Source: Lineus longissimus
Lineage: Eukaryota > Nemertea > Pilidiophora > Heteronemertea > Lineidae
Direction: 5' to 3'
Assembly (NCBI RefSeq): GCF_910592395.1
Contig: NC_088308.1
Location: 1,054,001 to 1,118,000, forward strand
DNA length: 64,000 nucleotides
The notes under the pieces are model-generated. The model saw only the letters and a list, made by a program, of their open reading frames with translations. It was not told where the DNA came from and did not search any database. Every line of letters begins with the position of its first letter. The stretch's first letter is position 1. The translations under genes and the position numbers were made by a program. This document shows positions 27,701 through 37,709 of this stretch, one piece after another.

Positions 27701-29902
27701 TTGCAAGGAACCTGGGCCAAATCCACTGTCTGTGACAGTGAACATGTATGGGTATAGGACTAGTGTGAAGAGGGTAATACCCAACAGAATGAATCATGTT
27801 GTTTTCTTAGCACTTAAAATAAATGGCACATTTTGTTGAAATATCTGAGTTGCTTCACCCTGTTTTTAAGTAACGTGTCTTATTCTTCTTCAATGTTCAC
27901 CCTGCACTTGAAGGTGTATTCTTCCTCAGAGCATGGAGGTATATTATTTATACCTCCATGCTCAGAGGCAGGATGAGCGTTTTTATGTGCCACAGCGGTT
28001 GGGCACCAGTTTGGTGACTCCATCCTCGGCCAGAGGTAGAGTCCACACAAGCCAGACATGTTTCTCACTTGGTTGGGTCTTTTCCTGCCCTGGCATGGAC
28101 ACCAGATGCGAAGGACTGTATAGAACCAATTAGTTCCCTGAAAGCCAAGCCAGAAATACAATCCTTGTTTTTCCCCGGGATCGAACCTGGGCCATTTTGC
28201 GTGGCAGCCAATAATGTTAAAAGACTATGAGGCTTCTCATTGAGTAACATGACTTCTTGTCACATCAGATGTACTGTGTGGATTATATCATTCAACCTTG
28301 TCAGCTGCTGCCCACTTTTGGACTGACAGAGTCATTGTTAATGTGCTACATGTATTTACGTCCATCTTATGTTTTTACAAGTGAGTTGAAAATTTAGGTG
28401 CCATACATGCTGTAGTTCTGTTTGAAATTATTTTTATTTGTCAGTTAGTGGCTTAACATTATTGTAAGGTACAATATAGTTGGTGTGTTTCTTTTGCATC
28501 ATGAACTGCACTGTTCATTGTGCACTGCTGAACCTATATGGTATTCTGTTGGAGATATTTTTATTTGAAAATGCTGTGTTCTTTTAGCTGAAGAAATGGG
28601 CTGAATTCTTGGTAACTTTCATCTTCTAATAATTCTTTTCATTCTATATTAGACTCATTGAATTGCTTCACTAGGTTTTGGTACTTTGTCCCAACGTGTA
28701 TGTTTTGAAATTTACTAACTCTGTTGTCCTGTTGATGGTTATCAAAGCTTGTCAATGTTCACGTGCACTCTCTCTTCAACTCATGCAAAATAAATGAGGG
28801 CTTCAAGTGAAGCTTTCATACTTGAGTTAAAGAGTTGGAGTGGTACTTTCTTAATTACTATTCAGTTTTAACAACACCAGTGTTTTGTTCTCCTGTATTT
28901 AAACTTGTATTTATTGGAATGTTATTTACTAACTTTGTCATTAGATACATGTATACGTTTAAACTGTTCTTGTGATCTTATTATGAGAGGAGACCAATCC
29001 TTTCTGAAATTAACCAGGTTTTTCAAGATTTGTGGTTTGGCAGTGGCTCCTTGTTTATACATTGAGGATGAAGTGATATATGCTATTGAAGTAGGATGTG
29101 GTGGGGTTTCAATAGAGGTTCTTCCTATGGCATATTAAGGGATCCTGGATCAGGGTCATAGCCTTCAGCCAGTCTGTAGAAACACACGCTAGCCATGGGT
29201 TCTAAGCGAGCCTTCATCATGGCCATTGTCTCTTCTTCTACCTTGGTCTTCATTAACATATCATTAACAATGTACACTATTTCAAATATCTAGTCAGAGT
29301 TGTGAAATAAAAGGATGTGAAAGTTGTGTTCTTCCCCAAAACATTCCGGTTTTCAATACATGAGTGTTTTCTAGTCTCAGAGTAATGCACAGGTAATTTG
29401 AATGGTCAGATAATGGGCATGGGTTGCTGACATTAACAATGATTACACTTTGGGTGTAATCTGTAATGTGTACTTGTTTCATACTGTGACTGTATGATAA
29501 GAGGTACAATTTCTATCAATGAGTTGTGCCTAAAATGAAATAGTGTTCTGATTTCAGGGCGCTATTGTACGGTTTCCTGTTGTACATGTAATGGAAAAGA
29601 ATGCTGCACATGCAATAAAGTAAGTATCTGAATATAAACAGATGTGCATTGTATATGGTAGATTTGTATGGATTTTAGTCCCAGAACTTCCTCTGAATAA
29701 CGAGGTTAAATTTGTTCCTCAGTTCTTTTTTAAATGAGTAATAAACTTGATTTCTTTGTCCCAGTCTGTAAGATGACTAATTCATTACATTCCATTGTTT
29801 CAGAAACCCGTTGAAATAGAAAAAGATTTGACGGAAAGGAAACCGTTTCATACTGGAGAAACAAATACCAATACCGGTACCACATCAAATTCAAATTGTT
29901 GA
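18757..29902 (+). CDS. Type I membrane protein with ten sushi (CCP) domains
   Basis: Exons: signal peptide 18757-18874 (hydrophobic VILFTWLGAFSLLW); CCP1 19138-19308; CCP2 19614-19799; CCP3 20289-20483; CCP4 split 20786-20870 and 21390-21499; CCP5 21707-21880; CCP6 22393-22572 (or 22575); CCP7 23726-23899; CCP8 24121-24300; CCP9 24954-25124; CCP10 25582-25758; membrane exon from 26780 with IGIGTCIGALIIVGLVIFLI. Each CCP shows four Cys and a late Trp. All CCP units are phase 1-1, which allows exon shuffling. The tail is uncertain: either the membrane exon reads to a stop at 26958, or it splices to 29559-29626 (a Cys-rich piece, CTVSCCTCNGKECCTCNK) and 29804-29902, ending SNSNC. The exact donor for the long form is not clear. 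CCP arrays occur in complement regulators and adhesion receptors; I cannot name a specific orthologue. Confidence 0.85.
22812..22916. mobile_element. Palindromic MITE-like element in the sushi gene
   Basis: The ends AGATGCTATTTAGCCAGTT and, on the other strand, AGATGCTATTAAGCCGGTTT form imperfect inverted repeats around an AGGCCTAT-containing centre. A related piece lies at about 40757-40826 in DAGLB. No open frame. Confidence 0.55.
23302..23479. mobile_element. pogo/Tigger-like MITE with TA target duplication
   Basis: The element begins CAGTAGAACCTCTCTAATAA and ends with the inverted form (GAGGTTCTACTG), with further internal inverted copies of AGAGAGGTGTCC. It is flanked by TA on both sides (23300-23301 and 23480-23481), as expected for Tc1/mariner-pogo elements. 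It is 178 bp, non-coding, and sits in the intron before CCP7. A fragment of the same family is at about 35560-35632. Confidence 0.75.
26965..26970 (+). terminator. Possible early polyadenylation signal of the sushi gene
   Basis: An AATAAA lies 7 nt after the stop that ends the membrane exon when it is not spliced (26956-26958). It would produce a short-tail isoform. It directly abuts the MITE at 26972. Confidence 0.4.
26972..27162. mobile_element. MITE-like element with about 34-bp inverted ends
   Basis: The left end TGTGACCCACCACAGCAAAA matches the reverse complement of the right end (TTTTGCCGTGGTGGGTCACA) with few mismatches, and the similarity continues into GCATGTCGC. About 191 bp, non-coding. 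Confidence 0.65.
27931..27961. repeat. Perfect 13-bp palindrome arms around TTATT
   Basis: GCATGGAGGTATA at 27931-27943 and TATACCTCCATGC at 27949-27961 are perfect inverted copies with a 5-nt loop; flanking CCTCAGA and TCAGAGG extend the symmetry imperfectly. It lies in the intron before the long-form tail exons. Confidence 0.75.
27990..28260 (-). mobile_element. Possible tRNA-derived SINE
   Basis: On the minus strand GGTTCGATCCC occurs at about 28174-28184, matching the B-box of tRNA genes, inside otherwise non-coding DNA. I cannot define an A-box or the ends with confidence, so this could be chance. Confidence 0.25.
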
Positions 29903-31625
29903 GTTCTGAGGCACAAATGGCAACCTATGTTTTGGTAGTAAACATGGGAATATTTCTGTTGGCCTCCGGGGGAGGTGGGGACATCAGGAGGTCGAGAATA
30001 CTCGTTTTTGTTTGCAGATTCATGCTGAGGTATACCTTTCAAAATATGTATGGTTTATTGGTATAACATATATCTCGAAAAAAGTTCCATGCTTGGTTAA
30101 AAAAAGCTTTAAACCTCAACGAACAACCTTGGCAGAAAGAGGGTTGAAAAGGCTGAAATTAATGTACATGTATATAAAATATAAAAATAAACCATTTGTG
30201 AACTATAATTAGGGCGCAAAATTACCCCTCCTTGAGGCTACTGTAAAACCAACATTCATATCGCAAGTTGACAGTACGAAACATCCAGTGAATGGTTCTC
30301 CTTTGGGAAAGACGTGTGATGGTTGTACTAAAGTATGTATCAGACCTGAAGGTAATCAATCATAGTGGGTGTAAGACGCATGTGTACAGTATTTGGTGCG
30401 TTGGCTATTCCGTCCTCCTTCATTGACTCCACCTGAGACGTTTGACGTATGTTCAACGTCCCCTCAAAGAAGTCGAGGGTCATTTTTTTAAACTCGACCT
30501 AGAAATGTGTTTATGATGTGATATTTATGCCCAGAAATGTATGAATACTGGTTGACATTTGTGATGATCAGCTGGAAAACAGCTTAGTTGAATTCTTGGT
30601 CTTTCAAGTCAAAGAATCAAGTACTGTGTGGTACTGTAGGGAGAAGTTGTCATTGAATTTTATCCTGTTCAGTTCTCGATGTAATTTATGTAAATTGGAC
30701 AGGGGCAGAGATAGGACATAAGTATACATCACTTTGAAAGGCAGGATATGTTGCAAACCTGAGGTGGATGATTTTGCTCGAATCCCAAACGCTTTGCATT
30801 GTTTTATGTATGTTCATGTTCAAGTGTTTGCCTGTAAATAAATACCGGTATAAACCTAAGCTATCATGTGCATATTTTTATTTTTATTTGGAGTAAGACG
30901 AATTTCTGCCATCCATCATTAATCAATTGTTTCTGTGTTCTGCAATATTCCAGAACATTTTCACTACAACATGATGCTTGTTGTTAGTCAACACTTCGTT
31001 CATCTATTCAGGCATACAAATGTAGTGATGGGAGCTAGCTAATGTATTTGAATTGAAAATTTTGTTGTTTTAAGTGGACCTGATCAGAAGTGGCGTGTTT
31101 TATATATCTAATAACTTCCATCATTTAAACTGAAAATTGGTTAGGAGCTTTTCCAATTTTCAAGATAAGTAGTGCCACTTAATAGGTCATGCTGGCTCCT
31201 GACTGAGTTCTTAGTTTGCCAGTTTGTTTGCTTTTCAGTGTAAATTGTACACAACTATACAGCATTTATTACTTTCCTCCGCTTGATAAATACAAAAATG
31301 GTTGACGTTACTATCTAGCAACTTTAAACCTGAAGTCATTTCCGGCTTGTTAGTTTCACAAGTTCTTAGTGTTTGTTCAAGGATAAGATTTATGCAGTTC
31401 TTCAATTATCGTTCAGATGTTTCCTTTGGATTGTTAATCTGCTGTTTTCATGGACAGAATATGAAAACCTTTATTCAACCTCGATCAAATTGTGTGACTT
31501 TCTTAGGATTTTTTGCTTCGGGTTACTTATAACAAATTTAGTGATCAGCTGGAGCGGCATGTAAATTTTCAATGTAATCGGATACATGCATTTCCGGGGG
31601 AATGCACTTGGAGTAAGAAGTTTTA

Positions 31626-31681
31626 TACAGGGTGGCCCAGAATTATTGTTGCAAGGTGAAATAATTCTGGGCCACCCTGTA
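31626..31681. mobile_element. 56-bp mariner-like hairpin with perfect 22-bp arms
   Basis: The left arm starts TACAGGGTGGCCCAGAATTA and the right arm is its exact reverse complement ending CACCCTGTA, with a 12-nt loop. CAGGGTG ends next to TA are typical of mariner/Tc1 termini, so this looks like two joined terminal repeats with the interior deleted. Confidence 0.75.
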
Positions 31682-33027
31682 GAGTGACCTGCTAGGATGT
31701 ATGTATCTCATCCATTTATCCAATGTTTGTATTTATCCTTGAAGGTTTTGTTCAAATTGTATTGTGGTTTTTGTGTATGTTTTGAGTGTTGAGCAAAAGC
31801 ATATTGTGTATTTTGTATAAGATCCTGTTGCCTGGTAATTTCACATAAGGATTAGGATATCAAAGATTTAGATCATGGTATTCAGTATTCAGCTTTTGAG
31901 ACATTTCTTTCATATAGCTGTTGTTTTAGGGTAACGTCATCTGGCTGTTTGTGCTTTCGTCTTCAATCTACCCTGACAGAGACCGTCATGTCGCTGTCAC
32001 TTGAGAAAGTGGAGGAAACTGATTGAGGATCGAACCCAATGATCTCATACTCAGAAGTGACAGGTGCGGATGTCTACTTGGAAATATGTCTCAATCATTT
32101 CATATTGCCTTGAGTAGCACCACCTTGAGTGATTTTTTGCAAAAGCTCTTGTATTTGCCAAAACTGTAGAACATCGTTGCATATTCCAGACAGTTTCCAA
32201 ACAGGAGAGAAACATGTTCGTGGTGTCTTAAGCTGCCAACCAATATTCAACATTCTTGATCGTGTTTCTTTCCAGAGCATTGGTAGATATTTGGATAGCC
32301 AGCAGTGAAATTCCTACGTAGAATCACCTTTTTTATGCCAATTTCATACAGATTCATCATCTCTTTATATCGAGTTCATGATTAATTTAATTTCATGTAA
32401 ATGCATGTCAAACATGTTACATGTCATAAGTAGCTCCAATAAATACTGCTTTCTATTTGAAATTTTCTGTTTTGTCTTTGGTTTTTTTGCTTAGCCCAAG
32501 GCCTTGGGAGAGTTACAGGGAAAGCTTCAGTGGGCTCCCAGTCAATCACGGAGGATCAATTGCCAGCATTCAATGTGTGGCTGTGCTTCGGTATATTGAT
32601 TGTACCATCTTTGCCACATCAGTCAAATGTTCAAGGAATGCATTCATATTAAGGTTGCCTGGCGTATCTCTCTGGGAAGGAGCAAAACAAGAGAAATGGA
32701 GCCCACTCGCCAGTGCGAGGGACCATCCCACCTACCTTGGTACTGTCACACTGCAGGCATTACTCTCTTCAACTCCAATGAAGCGAGCTCTCGTCCTGCA
32801 TAACCACCTCTTGTCCACTACCACCTTGTGAAATCATTGGTGGCAAAAGCTGCCGAGCGTTTATTTGGTCATCCCACTGGTTGTGCCAAGCAAGGCATTT
32901 TCAATCAAGGTCATCTCACTGGTTGTACCAGCATCTTTCTGCCCTCGAATGAACCACCGAGCAGTTGAATGTCTCCAGCTTGTGATATTTACTGACTTAT
33001 AATGATCCAGGTTCATTCCAGGTATAA

Positions 33028-33033
33028 TTTATT
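33028..33033 (-). terminator. Candidate polyadenylation signal of C22orf23
   Basis: The plus strand reads tttatt, AATAAA on the minus strand, about 1.05 kb beyond the C22orf23 stop codon. Other signals may be used; no transcript evidence is available. Confidence 0.35.
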
Positions 33034-34081
33034 GACAATAAATAGCAATCTTTAAAATCAAACCACATAATGTGTACACACAAAGGATGGGAAATCTCAT
33101 CATCATCGAAAATTGATAGTGATAAAGACTTGTTTCAAAGTACAAATAAGTGAACCAAAAAACCCAACTTTTACGGTGTTTGTGCTTGGCTGGTAGTCTC
33201 AACAAACCAAGATGCTGCTTCAAACCAATCACAGTCAATGACCACCTCATAGGCCTACACGGCATTGCATCAGAATCTCTCAGAGAATAGAGAGATGAGC
33301 ACAGCTTTACTACAATAACACAGCGCTGTCAACAGTGGAATTTGTAAATGCGAGAGTTCCAGGCTATTGCTACTCTCAGTAAAAGTGATTACTGTGAAAC
33401 TACATGCATGACATTAGTTTACATCAACCATATGGTATTGAGCTACAGAGGACAGCATTGATGACCAAGTTGTTTTCTTTTAAATACTGATGGATGGAGA
33501 TATAAAAACTATAAGATATGTATCTGAAACATTAACATTGGCAATAAATATATCACATGGACGGAAATGTTAACAATGAAGGTTTTTGCTGCTTGAGTGT
33601 CAGACAAAAACATTTACATGAGATTATCTCCGACAATTAGAAGTTTCAACAGAGGATGACAGACATTTAGGACAATAGACAGAGATGGTTTAGGCAAAAA
33701 TCCGGACATTCTGGTTTTCAGATTGATGACAGATCTTGACCATTCCCAATCAAGTGGCCCACACACAGCCTTTTGGGTCTGTGCATGTAAGAGTGATGTG
33801 AAGAGAGACCTTGATGAGACAAGATGCAGCAGCTCTCATGTAGTCACACAGTGAGCACTGTACTCTACTTGTCAGAAGGATGGCAGATGATCCTCATACC
33901 ACTCTTCAAGTGTCAACAACCATATTACATCTCTGAGTTGAAGAAGTCATGACTAATCCTCTTCACTTCCGTCATACTCAAAAGTCACTTTCCTTGAGAT
34001 CAATACCTCTGCTGACCACTCAACACAGGCCACTTGGCACAAAACATACAGATTAAAGTGAATTTGCTGACATCACTTGCT

Positions 34082-36474
34082 TCAACTCTGAGCTTTCTGA
34101 TCAGCAATTGCCCTTTCTAGTTCAGCAGACTTTTTCTTGTCAATCACTTCCATTTCTCGAATAAGCTGAAAACCAGAGGGAATGTGCATAAGTTACCGAC
34201 ATCAATATGGATGTACAATAGTTACTGTGGATTTGAGTTGCACAAGGCTAGAGTCGTCACAAAAAGGAAGGTTGAGTTGTTCGACATGCCCCTGGTGAGG
34301 ACATTTTGATGGCATATTATATCTAGTCCCCCGATTTCATTCGTCAATATGCTAAGTTTAAGACCTGGATCAAAAGGATGTAAAGATTTTCTTCTCTTGT
34401 ACATCATTCCAAATACTCCAGTCTATTTCCCAATCAGCACAGCAACATAAGTTATGTCCTTTCATCATGAGAGGCATCACCACGGAAATATGGTGAATAA
34501 ATGAGGTGTTTACCTGTGATATCTCTGTATCAACCACCTGTCTATGTTTGTCTGCCTGTCCAAGGCGCTCCATCTGGTCCATAAATGCTCTCCTTTCATC
34601 AATTTCCGCCAAAACTGCAGATAGAAATATATTGATATCCATCTAATTCACCTTACAAGAAAGAATGATTCAAAGGTATTTTTACATGTACAATGTATAC
34701 AATATACATGTATATGTAAACTTCAAATTCAATCTGTATCTGCATGAGCAAGAAATTGTGGATAGGCTCTGTGCATACATTAATGAAGCTACTCTCCATG
34801 ATACAATAGTATCTACAGGCTATCCTGTCAATCCAAACATATACTTATCATCAAGAGGTTGTACACCAAAACTGAACTTTTCACAAATAGAGGAAGTTGT
34901 CACAATTACAAAGACAGTAGAACAGTAAAAAGAGATGATAATCAATATTTGAAGACTTTCACTTACTCTCATCAAATCTCTCTTTTTCTTCCTGGGTTTT
35001 TTCTTCTTGTTCCTTTTTCTTTTTTCCCAGTTTACTCTTGTCGATTGGGGGCAGGTCGTGTCCATATTGCATAATGTAAGTCAATCTTTCTTTTTCTCTT
35101 TTAGAATAACCAGCTGAAATGATATGTTGGCCCAGATAAAGTGACACGTAGCTAAAATAACTTGTTGCATAATCGATAAAGTGATTTTGCTTCATTCAGA
35201 TGCAAGATGGAGAGAAAAATAGGATATTTTTCTATTGATAGACTTGACAATGTAAGCCAACACCCACACACACAAATACATTTTAGGTTCGATAGCAACC
35301 ATCACACTCTATTAGTTTACACGTACGTTTGACTGGTGGATTATATTCTGGTCTTTCATAGGCTCCACTGTCTTCTATCGTATCCTTTGACCGGATTCCA
35401 CCACTGTACGTCCTGGAAAATAGGCAAACATCTAAAAGCTATATTTTTATAGTAACATTGCAGCAGAGGCAGCCATATCAACTGCTTGGTTGCAAGAGGA
35501 CTCCACAAAAACAGGAGTCTGATGTTTAGATGTAGCGGGGCAGGAAGCAGCATCTACAGGTACTTAACTCTCAGGGACCTCTTTAGGACAACATCATCAG
35601 GCAGTACCAAGGGAGACAGAGAGGTTCTACTGTACTTTTGTTTACATACATGCACTCATGATGTCTTTGGCATAAGGTTACAAAGACTGAAAGAGTGATG
35701 TGCCAGTATCGGTGATGCCAGCAGACAACCAGTCAAAGAGCCCATACTCATTGACACAGAATTGGGTTTCACACTCACTTTGGATTGATTTTTTTACTTG
35801 GAGCTTTTACCACAACTGGCTCTTTAGTTTTTTCAGTAAATGTTGGTCCACATTTTGTTGGAAGAGATTGTCCAGCTGGAAAGAAAATGAAAGTCAGAAT
35901 ACAAAAAACTGATGGATGTGTAATTGTTTGTTTTAGCTGTTTGAAAATGAATATTATCTATATTGGTAGCTTCGACTTTCAATCTTAGGGTTGTATATAC
36001 TATAGGCCTACTCACTTTTCATTTTTGATTGAAGCTCCCTCTGCTGGAAGTTTGTCAATTTGGATTCTTTCATCATTTCTGAAAAAAGTTAAAAAAGAAC
36101 AGATATAAATCTGCACTGCAACAACACCAAACATTGCAAAGCATTAGTTTGTAGCAAGACAGCCAACTGTTCAAGTGGTCACACCAACCTAGATAACACT
36201 AGGTCAGGGTAGGGCCTATCAACTGTCGTTGAAAATACATGATGAACAGGAGGACATGTTAGTTGTTACTTTAAAGGCCACAATTATGACAATAAAAATG
36301 GTTAGATTTCTCTCCTTAAAAAAACGAAAGGCAATAAGTGGACATCTGGTTTATGAAGGCTAGTTGACGGCGTTAACCTTTTAAAAGATTTTGAGTTTCT
36401 TTGCTGTAATTAGCCTGCGGCGAGCTCCAAAACCCCCCTTCTTGAGGCTGGAGCTGTCTTCCCCTGTCAGCCAT
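34082..36474 (-). CDS. C22orf23: UPF0193 (EVG1) family protein, C22orf23 orthologue, 7 exons
   Basis: Exons in transcript order: 36474-36378, 36078-36016, 35875-35779, 35412-35327, 35113-34967, 34614-34514, 34165-34082; phases join to 224 aa (human about 217). Diagnostic stretches: YSKETQNLLKEMMKESKLTN then FQQREL across exons 1-2; EKERLTYIMQYGHDLPP in exon 5; a long Lys/Glu coiled stretch; and RFDEILAEIDERRAFMDQM followed by VVDTEISQLIREMEVIDKKK across exons 5-7. The function of this family is not established; it is conserved across animals and is typically linked with ciliated tissues, which I state only as background. The start at 36474 is the ATG whose reading frame continues into the family N-terminus. 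It is head to head with DAGLB, with two foldback elements between them. Confidence 0.92.
35560..35632. mobile_element. Fragment of the pogo/Tigger-like MITE family
   Basis: The right end reads GAGAGGTTCTACTG followed by TA, as at 23466-23481, and the inner part is degenerate. It lies in an intron of C22orf23. Confidence 0.5.
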
Positions 36475-36517
36475 TTTGATGCTTTTCACGAAACTATGCA
36501 GACTTTGTTAAGTCAGG

Positions 36518-37004
36518 TTTGATTGGCTGTTAGCCGTCGCGTAGCACGGCAGGATCTATTCTACAGACCAAAGACTTTACAGACTTCGTTTTTTGGCTCT
36601 CACTTTTTTATTAGTGGAGATTTTCATAAAATCTAAAGTGATATTAAACTAGAAACGGTTTCCGCATATGCTCAGAAAGTATCACCCTTCACATAAAAAA
36701 CTTAATCTTTTATTCAAAAAGTGTTTTTAAAATAGGCCTATCTTAATTTGCCTTTGAAGTTGGTCTGTTTTTTCTTATTTAGAATTCTGAGAATTACAGA
36801 CATTTATTTCTTCAAAATCAAGGTACTAAAATTTAATTTTGTTCAAAAATTTCTTTCTGCGCATATGCGAAAACCGTTTCTGGTCTAATATCACTTTAGA
36901 TTTCATGAAAATCTCCACTAATAAAAAAGTGAGAACCAAAAAACGAGGTCTGTAAAGTCTTTGGTCTGTAGAATAGATCCTGCCGCGTAGCACAGCCAAT
37001 CAAA
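36518..37004. mobile_element. Foldback element with arms of about 150-160 bp
   Basis: The left arm (36518-36679) and right arm (36853-37004) are near-perfect reverse complements: both contain GATCTATTCTACAGACCAAA, ACTTTTTTATTAGTGGAGAT and a centre-proximal GCATATGC. The left arm has a small extra segment (TAGCCGTCGCGTAGCAC region). The loop is about 170 nt with no open frame. It sits between the divergent genes C22orf23 and DAGLB. Confidence 0.9.
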
Positions 37005-37069
37005 GAGCGCAATCACTAGGAAGTGATCTGGGGTTTCCCAATTTTTGTCATGCCTGAAAAGAATTGCGG

Positions 37070-37649
37070 TTGTTTGCTCCCTGACCTTTTCGCTCCCAGT
37101 CGTTTCGCTCAAATCGAAGTCGTTTCGTTTCCTTGGATTGAGAAAGTACCCCAGGAAAGAACAAGTGGCAAAGAAGGCCTACCTTTGATAAAACAAAACA
37201 AAACAGTGTTCCTCTGTCAAGTGATATTGTCTAAAGACATGTAGGCCTAGTATTTGTTGAAGTGCACGGTAGAAAAACCCAAACTGGCCAAAGGAACAAA
37301 TCTGAAACTTCCGCCCCACCCTGGGATTCGCTCTCGTCACGTCATGAGCATAATGAAATGTAACTTTGAACTGCAAGAAAAGACAAGACAAGTGACTCGC
37401 CGAAGATCACCGGCCAAACCATTCCTTCTTTGTATAGCTGCTAGGCCTATTTGACAACCCTTGAAAGCACATCATCTCTGACACTTGTTTTCCAGCACAT
37501 GGCGTGAATATATCTGTACATGTGGAGCTTATCTATGAATTTCAACAAATCTAAATTTTAATTCATTGTACCGGGGTACTAAAGAGAGCGAAACGACTTT
37601 GATTTGGAGCGAAACGACTGGGGGCGAAAAGGTCAGGAAGCGAAACAAC
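37070..37649. mobile_element. Second terminal-inverted-repeat element, upstream of DAGLB
   Basis: The left end (37070-37132) reads TGTTTGCTCCCTGACCTTTT then CGCTCCCAGTCGTTTCGCTC; the right end (37583-37649) is its reverse complement with several mismatches, for example GAGCGAAACGACTGGGGGCG. The interior (about 450 bp) has no convincing gene. The right end stops only 60 bp before the DAGLB start codon. Confidence 0.8.
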
Positions 37650-37709
37650 AGGATAGGGTACCTGAAAAACATGAAACATCATCTTTTTGGTGGAAATTAG
37701 CATCTAAAA

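Larger units (their letters stand above)
29903..34081. other. Region between the sushi gene and C22orf23
   Basis: It contains the sushi gene 3' flank (AATAAA at 30186-30191 and near 30836) and the C22orf23 3' flank. A 56-bp hairpin at 31626 is listed separately. A B-box-like GGTTCGATCC on the minus strand near 32035 hints at a SINE. A 124-codon plus-strand frame at 32457-32831 matches no family I know and lacks supporting signals. Confidence 0.5.

Noticed and set aside
32457-32831. 124-codon plus-strand frame with a hydrophobic start
   Set aside because: No family match, no splice or promoter support, and the surrounding DNA looks repetitive; probably chance.
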